A stretch of 64,000 nt of DNA from Thelonectria olida. Lineage: Eukaryota > Ascomycota > Sordariomycetes > Hypocreales > Nectriaceae. Below are positions 11,412-21,939 of the stretch, piece by piece. The notes under the pieces are model-generated. The model searched no databases, was not told the origin of the DNA, and saw only the letters and a program-made list of their open reading frames with translations. Numbering within the stretch: position 1 is the stretch's first letter; each line of letters begins with the position of its first letter. The position numbers were made by a program, and so were the translations under genes. Where the stretch lies: assembly GCA_020736575.1 (NCBI GenBank), contig JAGPYM010000007.1:1488001-1552000 (forward strand). Direction: 5' to 3'.

Positions 11412-12650
11412 ATGTCCCCTCCAATCAAGGCCAAGCGTGTCGCCGAGACTCTCCTCTCCTCTCTTGGCCTCCAGCTGGTCTCGTGCACCGTTCTTCAAAC
11501 GCTCTGGGCAGGCTATGGCCATATATGTGCCATCACTGCGAGAGCAGCTAGCGATCAGGTCAATCCCAACCTGAACGGCGCCTCTGGGAAGCTGAAAGTA
11601 GGACCCAATGCAACATATCATCTCATTCTCAAGCTCATCTCGCCCCCCAAAAGCGACGGAGATGAGGGCCACCTTCGCAAGCTACTTAGCTACGAAGTAG
11701 AACAGTATTTCTACCAAGAAGTCACACCTCACCTAGACCAGGACGTTGCCGTTGCAAGATGCCTAGCCTCCACCGGCCATCTACAGCAGAGCGACAACCC
11801 GGAACTTCAAGGCTTGACGGCAACTCTCATGGAGGATTTACGCCCAAGGTTTCCAGTCGCGGGGGAGAAGAGATCAATCCTTAGCCAACGCCAAGTGCAC
11901 GCCGCTCTCGAATGGCTGGCAAAGTTCCATGCTGGCACCTGGAAATTACTTCCCGACGACCTGAACCGATATCTGCTCCCGCCCCTGAAAGAGATGAAGA
12001 GGAGACAGGTGGACGGATCCTCTGGCGGCGATAAGCTTTGGTTGAATGGAGGCTACACCTATCTGGCTACCCGCCGGACGGAACTTGCCTCGCTTGCAGA
12101 CGACACGTACTCTGAATGGTGTTCTGCCTTCTGCGAGCCCATGGAAGGCTCGACGTTGTCAGTTGCTGAGCGGGTAGCCAGCTTTCTCACCCCCCGCGGT
12201 CGACCCTTCGAGTCCTACATCCACGGAGACGTCAAATCCGAAAACCTATTCACCACCGACTCAGGAGACCAGGTCGCCTTTTTCGACTTTCAGTACGTTG
12301 GACTAGGATTTGGCGTATGCGATCTGGCCAAACTCTTCACTTGCTCCGTACCATTGCAGATGCTGACCGAGGACTACGATGTTCCTGATGAACTACCAAT
12401 GGACAAGGGGGAGAAGGACTTGCTGGAACGTTATCGCAAAGTGCTCGTTGAACACCGCCCCCCACACATGAAGGACTTCGACTACCCTATGGAAGTTTTG
12501 ATTCGGCATTGGGAGACGGCGTTGGTGGATTGGTGTCGCTTTCAGGCATCTTGGGGTTTCTGGGGTAATACCGAGTGGCTGGAGGCCAGGGTTCGGTCGA
12601 TTCTGAAAGACCAGACATGGGTAGAGTGGCTTAAGAGTGAGACTTGCTAG
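11412..12650 (+). CDS. APH/CHK-like small-molecule kinase
   Basis: Single-exon protein of 412 aa in the aminoglycoside phosphotransferase or choline-kinase-like (EcKinase-type) fold. It transfers phosphate to a small molecule, and the substrate is unknown. Evidence is the catalytic loop YIHGDVKSEN near residues 268-277 (HGD, Lys and Asn in place) and the metal-binding FFDFQYVGLGFGVCDLAKL near residue 290. The segment TATLMEDL and the ALEWLAKFHA helix are usual for the family. I take the ATG at 11412 (MSPPIKAKR) because the open frame upstream has no earlier ATG. No targeting signal is seen. Confidence 0.85.
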   Translation: MSPPIKAKRVAETLLSSLGLQLVSCTVLQTLWAGYGHICAITARAASDQVNPNLNGASGKLKVGPNATYHLILKLISPPKSDGDEGHLRKLLSYEVEQYFYQEVTPHLDQDVAVARCLASTGHLQQSDNPELQGLTATLMEDLRPRFPVAGEKRSILSQRQVHAALEWLAKFHAGTWKLLPDDLNRYLLPPLKEMKRRQVDGSSGGDKLWLNGGYTYLATRRTELASLADDTYSEWCSAFCEPMEGSTLSVAERVASFLTPRGRPFESYIHGDVKSENLFTTDSGDQVAFFDFQYVGLGFGVCDLAKLFTCSVPLQMLTEDYDVPDELPMDKGEKDLLERYRKVLVEHRPPHMKDFDYPMEVLIRHWETALVDWCRFQASWGFWGNTEWLEARVRSILKDQTWVEWLKSETC

Positions 12651-12885
12651 CCAGTTAGCTGTTTCTGTGTATCTGCATACATTCATGTGAAATCACAGCA
12701 GGACCTTCTCATGAATCCGACTGAAGACCGCAAATAGTGACCTTATTTCTGTAGGCTATACACCTTCAGCAACCTAAATTTACTCAGACTAAATTGCCCA
12801 AGTTCAAACAGAGAGGCAATATCTTCATAAGTAAAAGGTTTTCCTCGGCCTTGCGCAAAGTCTCATCTCAGACCCGATGCCCCAT
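12651..12885. other. convergent 3' region
   Basis: This 235-bp stretch lies between two convergent stop codons. It should contain both 3' UTRs. It has AT-rich stretches near 12770-12840 and no gene. Confidence 0.5.
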
Positions 12886-14485
12886 CTAACCCTCCTTTTG
12901 AAGACTTTGCAAACCTTCTTCTATCTTATCCCAAACCCGGGGAACCATGCTGCCCATGAGCCAATAATTATCCGCATGGTCTTTACCAAGCACGTAGAAA
13001 CAGTTTGGCCAACCTAGCGGCCTGTCGAGAGGCTGGTTGTAATTCATAACCATGGTTCCAAGAGGATTGCATCTCGACTCCGTCGCTTCTCCCTGGCGTA
13101 CAACAGCCTCTCCAAAATTGACCACTTTGATGTAATCAGCCTTTTTCAAGTTATTCACCAACATTGGGAGTCCGTCAGAGGGCCCAAACAGCAACAGGCC
13201 CTCTCCTCCTGCTTGGAGTTCCTCCCTCATGGTCTTAAGCCAGCCACGGATTTGAGGCTCTGATGATTGTTCCAGGAGTTGGCGGCGGTGCGATATCGCA
13301 ATTGTTGCAATGTCCCCTTTCGCCATCTCGGGGGGTATGAAGACGGATGTTACTGTCAGGACGTTCTGCGCGTACACGCCTTCAGACTGTGCAAATTTGG
13401 GAATCTTGGATCTTCCATCGAGCAGACCTCCGATAGTCACGGGCCTTGGCTTTGGCTCTGACAATGCCACTGCACGAGCTGCCCACGCCGTCAAAATGTC
13501 GCCTTCGCTGATGAAGTGATTCTCTCCAGATGCCTTGCTCGATTCGGTTACTTGGCGCCGCGGTTCTTGCTGTAGTTGGTCGAAAGCCCATTTGGGGAGG
13601 AAGATTACCCGTAGCTCCGGACTGGAGTTGCGGACCTTGTCGTGAAGAAATTGGAGTGCGAAGCGTGCTTTCTTTCGGCCCTGGAGACGATGTTTGTTGA
13701 GCACAAAATCCTCCCGCTTCGATTCTTGGCCATAGTCCAAATCCAGTAGCAAATCTGTTCGAGCTCCCAACACTGGGGGAACCTCTGCTTCTCGACCCTC
13801 TAGAACGAGCGACCAGGATTTCAGCAAGGCTTGGATGCCCATTGCGTCCATCAAGGTGTGTGGCAACGACACTGCTACAAGCGTTGCATCGTTGAATGAG
13901 GTGATGTGAAGCGACAATTGAGGTAGGTCTCGTTGAATCATGTCTTTGATCGACTTTGGGAAGTCTGCCCGAGCAAGAAAAGGCCTGAAGTCCGCAGAGA
14001 TGGGTTGAATTGAGGGATTCTCAGTCGGCTTTGGGAACCGACAAGCTGCATCGTGTTCGTCGATGCCCAAGGTGGTCAAATCAGTGCGGGTGAAAGTGAA
14101 CCCCGGATGATCAGGGGAGAAGCATTTTGGGACGTGTATCTCAAACTTCCCGTCTTTCTATGTACGTTTTATTAGCGTTTGTTCTAGGCGAAGTAGATGA
14201 GCACCTGTCCGTGCCTACCTTGAGCTTCAAACGTCCTCCAAGCTTCCTCCAATCCCCGATTTCCAGCAGTCTCGATAGGGCATCGCAGAGTTTCTCTGGG
14301 TCGAGAACATCGTTGAACCGCATGATGAAGGAGAGGAGGCAGTGGTTCACTTTGGCGTTGTCAAACATGTGCACAGGGTACACATCTGCCTCCAAGCCAG
14401 CACCGCGAGGAGCTCCATCCACCATCCCAGTGGGTAGGTTCACTCCATGTGAACCTTGGGATGTTCTTCTGAGTAGCTTCGCCAT
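12886..14485 (-). CDS. BAHD/trichothecene-acetyltransferase-like acyltransferase
   Basis: Predicted acyl-CoA-dependent O- or N-acyltransferase (transferase family PF02458 type), 512 aa, probably cytosolic. Exons are 14485-14219 and 14157-12886, with a 61-bp intron (GTAGGC donor, ACATAG acceptor). The active-site motif is HTLMDAMG at about residues 189-196, so the His and Asp are present but the usual HxxxDG has two extra residues before Gly. The second family motif, normally DFGWG, appears as VVNFGEAV, so the structural Asp and Trp are replaced. Such variants are seen in fungal members that act on secondary metabolites. No other biosynthetic genes sit next to it, so the substrate is unknown. 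Confidence 0.82.
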
Positions 14486-16415
14486 GGTACGCGTGTTGAC
14501 AGTGTCGTGTTCCGATGTTTGGGCAGTGTCGCATAGATGATGGGTTTTCTATCAGCGTATGAATAATGAGGGTAGCGTCCCTGGCTTTACTTATATGTGG
14601 ATTATGTGATGTTTGATACATGCCGGATTCGGACACGGGAAGAAGGAATGGAATGCAGAGGTGGCTTTTACGGTGGAAACGTGCGCGACCGCAATGTGAT
14701 AACTCAGTCCCGTGCCGTTTTCGGCAGTCTCTTCGTGTTTCTCTAGATTTCACCTGATAATTTCCGTTGTTCCAATACCTAGGTATGCTCGACGAACAGT
14801 TTTCGCCGTCGTCTGAACTACATCTACCTACCCAGATAATACCAAAGCTGGGGTGAAAGCCAACCAATAAAGCCCACACAATTATCTACTAGGCTTGGTG
14901 TTGTGATGGTCTCTACAGCTCTACAGATGAGTGGCACTCTAGAGAGGCTAAATTCCAACATGCCGGTCCACGGGGAATTGGCTGGCAGCAGGTTACTTGG
15001 TATGGGTGCTTGTCGCATTTGAGTCAAGGCCTGCTCAGATCCGCAGTTTATCAGGCACCCCCTTCCATTTAATACCATTTGGTCTGGTTTAACTTCGCAG
15101 ATTCCGCCTTGCCCCTCATCGGATAAAATTGGAAATACTACGTACCCGGGAGCGTGTCGAGACCGGGTAGGTTCCATATCTCAACTACTTCGTAGATGCA
15201 TCCTCAAGATCAATCGCATACGCTTCAATCCCATGCGTTGTAGGCGCCTTCAGCCAGCCAACTTGCCTTTGTTGAAGGATTCTTCGTAGATACGAATTAC
15301 CTCCTCATTTTCAACGGCCAATCCATCTCGCCACATTATCGGAGAATCGCCTCTCATCTACACGACTGTTGTTAATTCCAAGTCTCGCTGCCCCAATGCT
15401 CGGTCTCTACTTGTAAACAGATGTGTGCGAGAGTGCCCAACGAGAGAAAAGGCTAGCACTCTTGTGGAAACATTGAAGGTTGAGGTATTAGTCCAAAGGA
15501 TGTAGTTGGTCCTAAGAGAGAAACAATTTACTTTCCCGTGCAAGGCCAACGTCATCCTAGGACCAGTTTTATGACTTGAGACGACTTTGGATAGAAACCC
15601 GGATGGATGGAAACCACCTCGAAAATAGGCTTGCTGGACAAATGGACGAGCTTGGCCATGGCACTTGACGCCGGTGTGGAGAGGCTCGGGGCTGCTATGA
15701 CCACATGAGGCCCGCCGACAAATGCACACATGCATGTGTGTTGTAAAGTTGGAGGTTCAAAACCCGGCCATTTCCCCCGCAGAAGTGTCCCCCTGCTGAA
15801 CGTTTTCTCCACTCTACCTGTGATTATGAGTAGACTAACAGTGACCCGCCAATCGTGCTCGACCTCATCCACTCGTCTAAGCCCAAACTGGCTTGCCTGA
15901 GGTATTCATTCCTTGGAGGAAGTGGAGTGTCAAGTGGCAAGTGGGTGACAATAAAAATGTCTGGTCTAGCCACCCAATTTGCATGAGAGGACCGGACTTT
16001 TTTCTGTCACCCGCTTGAGGGTTTTGAAAGCACTGATCAGCAGGTGCTCTTATCCCGGCCGAGAAGGCTTCTGAAATCCGTAGCAGTATCGCGTGGCGGA
16101 TGCACCGTTGTGGCATTGCATGGCTAGAGTTCCTTCCATGTGAGGCAAGAACATGAAGAAAGGGCATAAATCAAGCCCTGGGCCCGTACGGCTACGAAGG
16201 CTAAAGGCGATGGGTCAATATTCTCTTTAAGTCAGCTCTTTCGCCCACCAATTGATCCCATCACCTCTCGACTTCACAGTCACTCATCTGGTCGCATATT
16301 CACTTCGCCGCCTGGCTTTTTATTTTCTTTTTTTCCCAATCATTAGCGAGAGCCTGCCGTCCTTACCCCCTCGAGTACTTCGTAGACTTCAATCACGTTT
16401 CCCCCTGCGTTTATC
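14486..16415. other. long intergenic region
   Basis: About 1.9 kb without a gene that I can support. Several short opposing open frames occur (for example 15735-15358 and 15872-15552 on the minus strand), but none matches a family. A pyrimidine-rich tract lies near 16315-16340, just upstream of the C2H2 gene, as is common in fungal promoters. Confidence 0.45.
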
Positions 16416-17423
16416 ATGCCTCGATACACCCGGAAACGGCGTCAGCTTAAAGAAGAGGCGACAGGCAAGAAACGGCGCCTCTTCCATCAAGAGCATTGCC
16501 CTGTTGCCCCCTCTGTCCCTGGCGGCAAGGAGCGCGCCTTTGCATGCCCCTTTGGCCTCTTGGCCCCGAACCGGTACCCAATGTGTGCCGTGCATGCGGG
16601 ACACGGCACTGTCAGCTACCTAAAGCAGCACTTAGAGCGAGCCCACAAGAAATCGGACCTCGAATGCCCCCGGTGTCATGAGCACTGGAAGGAGACAAAG
16701 AAGGGCTCCAACGAGGAGCACGCCAATCACCTCCGGGCCGGGAAGTGCGAGCTCCGGAGTGAAATTGATCCGCTCATCCCTGAGGAGCTGAAGCGGTTGG
16801 CCGCTGGGTTGGAATCCAAGGACCAATCTGGCGTTAACCAGGTGCAGAAATGGAATTGGATCTGGGATACCTTCTTTGCAGGGCACTCTCGCCCAGGCTC
16901 ACCTTTTGCCGAGAAGTTTGGAGGCTTCCTCGACACTCTGAAGCCTGTCATTAAGGCATTGTTTGTTTTACAGCCTGCTTTGAGGAGCGGCCAGGCCGAC
17001 GAATTGATCGAGGCCCTAAAGGAGCACCTGTGTGACAAGCCGGAGCCTTTTAGACGTTCCGTTCCCCACGATCCGTCCACAGCCCAGGTGGTTTCCCTCC
17101 AGGGACATGACGCGCCGTACCCCATGACGGACGGTGCTGGCGACCGGGCCCAGGAGGCTCAGGACTTCCAGTGGGCCACGCTGAACCAATTGGACGGCCA
17201 ACCCGGCTACCAGAATCTCCCTTGCCCTGAAAACGCTGCAGGCGTTCAGATTGATGGGGCCTTTAGTCCTACCTCTCAATCGGAGCCAACCTCGCCTGTT
17301 GAAGACACTGAGCTCGACCCAACCCTTCAACTCTTGCCGACCTCTACTGCTACAGCCGGCCCAGTTCTCGATGACACCAACCTCTGGCTCGGCCCCTGGG
17401 TTCTCTACCCGTTTAACGCCTAG
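16416..17423 (+). CDS. C2H2-like zinc finger protein
   Basis: Intronless protein of 335 aa. A basic N-terminus (RKRRQLKEEATGKKRR) looks like a nuclear localisation signal. It is followed by a degenerate double zinc finger: ACPFGLLAPNRYPMC, a later VSYLKQHLERAHKK, then CPRCHEHWKET and H..H..C residues. After the fingers come a segment of the type EELKRL....QKWNWIWDTFF and a Pro/Ser/Thr-rich C-terminus. This matches a large fungal family of predicted DNA-binding proteins whose role is unknown. A decayed relative is on the other strand at 18.1-18.5 kb. Confidence 0.75.
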   Translation: MPRYTRKRRQLKEEATGKKRRLFHQEHCPVAPSVPGGKERAFACPFGLLAPNRYPMCAVHAGHGTVSYLKQHLERAHKKSDLECPRCHEHWKETKKGSNEEHANHLRAGKCELRSEIDPLIPEELKRLAAGLESKDQSGVNQVQKWNWIWDTFFAGHSRPGSPFAEKFGGFLDTLKPVIKALFVLQPALRSGQADELIEALKEHLCDKPEPFRRSVPHDPSTAQVVSLQGHDAPYPMTDGAGDRAQEAQDFQWATLNQLDGQPGYQNLPCPENAAGVQIDGAFSPTSQSEPTSPVEDTELDPTLQLLPTSTATAGPVLDDTNLWLGPWVLYPFNA

Positions 17424-18059
17424 GATCAAAATTCCTTCACTGACAACTCGAATACTCTCACGTTCTTACGAGTCACGTCTAGCGCACTTGCTCAATGATT
17501 TCCCAACTTGGTAACATTCATTCACGGCGGACGGATCATGACATCTTACGCTTCGACAGCACCCCGATCTACCTACAGCTACATGTACTTTCACTTTTGT
17601 TACTTACCTACCTAGAATTAGATTGATATAGTTGAAAAAAAAAACAGCATCAGCCTTGGGTCGCATCTGCGTGAAGGAGCCCTTTAGGCACCTTCGCACC
17701 GCAACACACAGAGACAAACAATCATGGAACTGATTATCGTTCTTACGGCACCGCATCACATATGCAGGATTCACTCGTAGGGATACCCAATAGAAAGTGA
17801 TATTGCATTTATCCCAAATCTCACTTCATACTATTCAACCAGTAACTCTCTATGACCTTATCTCAAGCTTGTTTATGGATCTTCAGTCGTACTACCTCCT
17901 CAGCATGTTACTGCCTAGCACCATGTCTGTCACACACGTTCTTCGCCGCCTAATACACCGCGTGATACAAAACGTCACGTAAGTTCCCTCGGAGCCGCCA
18001 TGAGCTCTAACATACTGCGACAGGAATGTGCTTCGTGCCTGCAGTAGTTTCGGACCATT
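17424..18059. other. intergenic region
   Basis: This holds the 3' flank of the C2H2 gene and a short A10 run near 17636-17646. No gene is seen. Open frames here are below 65 codons. Confidence 0.45.
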
Positions 18060-18470
18060 GAAACGGCTTGCTCGCTACCTTAATCTAGATAAAGGCCCCA
18101 AGATGGATCTGACTCTGAAAAGACTATAGTACTAATGCGATTCCATCGCCTCAAAACGCCATGCGCTGGTTTATCTCGCTTTACCAGTTGCGCTTTCTGA
18201 TACTCGTTGATCCTGTCAATATCTCCCGAATCTCGCATTATGCAAGTTCTCAGCATGATATGCTTATCTCGAGCGAGACAGGTGTCGAATGGCGTGTAAC
18301 ACATTGGACAGTGCGGAGGCTTAGTGTGGTGTGGCCAGAGGTGACGGATCACGTTCTCAATGGTATGCAAGCGGTACTGCAGTAGGCAATACCGATACAT
18401 GTTGGGATTCGACCTGTAGTAGGGATAGGCGAGGTGAATAGAACGATTGTGCTTAGAGACAAGACTGGGC
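18060..18470 (-). pseudogene. decayed C2H2-like zinc finger gene
   Basis: The minus strand reads HLAYPYYRSNPNMYRYC and then NVIRHLWPHHTKPPHCPMCY and RDKHIMLRTC. This is the finger block of the same family as the gene at 16416. It continues into YQKAQLVKRDKP and RRWNRISTIVFSESDPSWG, which matches the conserved post-finger segment (compare KWNWIWDTFFAGHSRPGSP). The first zinc ligand is lost: the expected ACPF is AYPY, a Cys to Tyr change that one G to A step explains. No start codon or C-terminal region was found. I read it as a gene fragment. Confidence 0.6.
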
Positions 18471-18709
18471 TCAGGATCACTGTGTTACTCAGTTTCCTAG
18501 AGCCAACTGTTGACTCTTACACAATTTTGGCGCGATGAGGAAGACTGGGGCTCCAGCTTTGAAACACTTCTCCGAAGTGAACCAGCTCTAACGAGGGCTG
18601 ACCGTCGAGCTCTTCAGACTCTGCGTCGAAACAGTCGCTCATCCCATCCTCGAATGAAGATCTCGTCGCTGTGTCGTCCGTTAAGTCATGGCCGGTGTGG
18701 GCTCTGGGA

Positions 18710-18965
18710 CTAGTCGGTCTGGTTCATTTGTAGCGGAGAGACCTTGCTCGGCGGGACATTGACAAGATTCTAACGGCTGAGCGTTGCTTGAATCTGCCAT
18801 TCCTCTTCTCCGATGGCTTGAGCACAGACTTGGAAGTCTCAGCTGAAAATCGAGGAGTGAGAGCTTGTCGAAAACGCATTGTCGCGTTGAGCACCCAACT
18901 TGCGATAGAGGAGTGTTTAGAGGGAAGTAAAAGCCCGGTGTCCTCGAAGAATTTGGAGTGAAACT
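18710..18965 (+). pseudogene. coding-like remnant, unknown family
   Basis: A plus-strand frame reads AERCLNLPFLFSDGL and VSAENRGVRACRKRIVAL and stops just before 18966. It has no start codon and no recognised family. It lies directly upstream of the patatin-like fragment and could be part of the same broken gene. Low confidence. Confidence 0.3.
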
Positions 18966-19379
18966 ATGCCTAATAACAACGCTGTGATGCCCGTGTTCTT
19001 ATATGCGAATACTGACCTGCTTGAAGTGATATGCAACCCGACTCGTTCCGAGCGTCTTCAGCGCGGGAACCAAGCCCCTTGGTTATGGCCTCTGCACACA
19101 TGTGGCAGCCAGTCCGCATTTGTGGACGGTGGGTTATACCACCACAATTGCGTAAATGGCTTCGTAGTAAATCGTCAAGTAGTCAGATCAAACCTATTAG
19201 GGAAAATGGTGTTATCCTCTGCGCCCCGTGCGACGGTACTTGTTCCCCTTCTCCATGGATTGCCTAGGAGACCGTGTCCCTCGATACGAGTCCCGATGAC
19301 TCACTCCACTACTTGCGCGCTATGCCCGCTCCTGTTCAATCCGCAATCTAATCAAGGGACCTTGACCCTCATTGTTTGA
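18966..19379 (+). pseudogene. patatin-like phospholipase fragment
   Basis: One open frame contains GSQSAFVDGGLYHHNCVNGF. The DGG motif followed by LYHHN matches the region of patatin-like phospholipases that carries the catalytic Asp (usual form DGGLxxNNPV). The nucleophile elbow GxSxG is not visible upstream in any frame. The frame ends soon after. In fungi such domains often sit at the N-terminus of NLR-like proteins. I read this as a remnant. Confidence 0.45.
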
Positions 19380-20819
19380 CGTATCTCGAGTGCTCGGAGC
19401 ATCCCTTATCGCATGTGTTACTCGCTTGTGTAGCTCGCCGCACTCCGCCACCACACAAAAGCGGCACTAATGGCAAATGAACCTCAGCCCTGTTTGCCAG
19501 GCGACTTTTCCCTGCTCGCTTGCCCGTGTCCCTGTCCCTGAGTGAGAAGAGTGTCATGTCGGAAGCAAACGGAAGGGCAGGTGCGGATTGTGTCGCCCGC
19601 GAAGCTGCCTGATTGAGGGACCTTCCCAGGGAAGAACACCAGGTTGTCCTCACTTTATCGGTTGTCTCATTGAAACTCTTATGGGAAGACGTGGCGTCAG
19701 ATTGATCTTTTCGATCTAAGCCATAGATATTAACCCCCTTCAAGACTAGGGGCGATTCATGTGATAAATGGCACTTCGAGCAATAGCACATTATGAGGGA
19801 TTCAAGCGTGTCAAGTGTGATTACACGAGTACTATAACTACCTTTGCGAACGCAAGCATCTCACTCCTCCGCAAAGTGTTGCAACGCTGTAACTGTCTTG
19901 AATCGATTTCCTTGGAAGCACTCCATGCCACCGTTTGCTCTTCCCATTAAACCTCCATCGACGTTAAAGTTGACCATAGCGGCATTTAGGATGTAGAGTG
20001 ACAATCCGGCGTTTTATGTTGCTCCCTGCTTGGCAGCCCGTTTCTTAGGGAAGTCGTGAAGGTCGATGCCCTTGTTGCCTGGGTCCTGGCGTTCACTATC
20101 AAGCATGGCACGCCAGTGGTCGTCCTCCTCCTTGACGACGAAGAGATGGCCCCGCTGGTCGGCAGTGCTCGTCTTTCCATAAAGATGGTGAAGTGATCAC
20201 CACTCGCGACGCGGACGACGCTAACTCCGGGTCGAACAGCACTGACGGTGGCGTCAATTCTGGAGTGTTGGAACGACCATGGAGGGTGTGACGAGAAACT
20301 CATACCAACCAGACACAAGTTGCTGCGCAAGACGCTGGACAATGAGCATGGGGTTTTCGCCGGCAGCGCAATAAAAATTGCGCTTTTCACATCTCATTTC
20401 ACTCTCAACCGACCACAAGTTCTGTGCTTAAACACGATCGCCAACTAACTAACTACCTCCAGACTGAGATCATGCACACAGGCTTTCTTATCCGAGTCAC
20501 AGCATGGCCTGTTCTCTAGCCCATCCTCTCCAGACGTTGAATTCGCAACAGGTGTCTGCAACACGGACAAGCTCCATCGCTTTTTTTAAGTTCTCACTTC
20601 TACACCATACTTTAACGGAGAACGTAGTACCAGTGCTCCAAATGTTTGACTCCTGTCAACTGACGGCGTATTCCGGTTGCGGGCGCTCCGAGGTGAGGTA
20701 ACTGCACTATAATTACTTCGTACCTTGCAGCGTCATCATTTCAAGTAACCTGCCTGAAGCATACGAATTGACGTAAATGAGATATCTCTGGATCATCGTT
20801 GGATCTTTTCACACGACGG
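19380..20819. other. region of decayed sequence, no intact gene
   Basis: Scattered short frames look partly coding but are interrupted, for example VVKVDALVAWVLAFTIKHG at about 20054-20110 on the plus strand and ILECWNDHGGCDEKLIPTRH at about 20254-20315. I recognise no family. The stretch fits with the other pseudogenes on both sides. Confidence 0.35.
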
Positions 20820-21660
20820 CTAATTGCCATTGCTTGTGCCACTGCTTGTACCAACGAAGACTACGAGAACCGCGGCATAAGTCGCCGTCGCAACCAAAGC
20901 CTCAACATTGGACACCCGTACAGCCAGCGACAGAATGAGGGCGAATGTAACCACTGCCAACGATACCTTCACTAGGCTCCGAATCTGAGACTGGTTGATA
21001 GTCATTATCACCATGGGGACGATAAGGAACAGCTCTCCAGTGATGGCTACCACGAACCGAACAGACCGGTCGATGAAAGCTGAGACTTGTTGAGGGGGGA
21101 GGCCCTGCTGGTATTGCTTCTCCCGCTGTCGCCGTTCTTCGGGTGACCATGTTAGCCTTGGTGGCAGTAATCTCATCAAGGCGAGTCGCAGAGGATCTAT
21201 CTGGGCGGTGCCTTCCCTGAAATAGGCGTAATGTGAGTGAAACGGGTCTTTGAAATCGCCGGGCCTCTGAAAGAACTATTGGAGCAAGAGCATCCGTTTA
21301 GCGAGCTCGGGCTGATGGATGGCCTGTTTGGATTTGAGATATTGATAGTCTCGAATCGCGGTCGCTAGGAGAACGCGTAAGCTTTTTCTGGACGTCAGGC
21401 AGAACAGATCCCACTGTAATCTCTCAGTTGCCTTTGCAGGGTTTCTAGATCTCCCTCAGATGCTTGACCATCTCTCTGGAAGCGACTCTTGGTCCGAACA
21501 AGGTCGACTTGCAGTTCGTCAAGTTCAATCTTTGGAGGAACTCGAAGCGAAGAAAGTGGAATTCCTCCTCCTCTTCAAGCGATCGGTTTGCATAATTTAC
21601 AACGTTGGTCCAGCCAGTCGGAGAGCCCATTGTTATGACTTTGGCTCTCAATTTCGATAA
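20820..21660 (-). pseudogene. DUF6594 family membrane protein, broken
   Basis: The C-terminal part (21179-20820) is typical of DUF6594. It has DRSVRFVVAITGELFLIVPM and VIMTINQSQIRSL, and the ending YAAVLVVFVGTSS, with three membrane spans. Upstream pieces also fit: GWTNVVNYANRSLEEEEEF with FEFLQRLNLTN (21610-21500), then DLETLQRQLRDYSG, LLATAIRDYQYLKSKQ and FREGTAQIDPLRL. They lie in different frames. Frame A ends with a TAG after LREI, and a further in-frame TAG follows KRMLLLQ. Introns do not explain these breaks, so the gene is judged inactive. Confidence 0.65.
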
Positions 21661-21939
21661 CTGAGCAAATTCTTGCTTACGCCATGAGATTGCCTGGTCA
21701 GGCTCGGGAGCAAGAAATATTCAGCCCCCGCAGGAAGTAGGTCAGGTGACAGTTGCTGACGGGCACAGTCCTGCCTCAGCCTTCAACATGGGAGGCATCC
21801 AAAATTGATGCCTAAAACATCTCAGCTTAACATACGTCCACAAAATCTCTAGGGCTGGGCGTTTGTGCGTTTGTGCCAGTCTGAACAGCTTCCACACGCT
21901 CGCACCACTATGCTGAACTACTTCTCGCAATCAGGAGAG

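Noticed and set aside
15730..15790. B-box-like GGTTCAAAACC, possible tRNA or SINE
   Set aside because: Only the B-box-like core is present. No A box or cloverleaf could be built around it.
15358..15872. Minus-strand frames in the long intergenic region
   Set aside because: They include a PGFEPPTLQHTC-like reading often seen in translated non-coding repeats. There is no start context or conserved motif.
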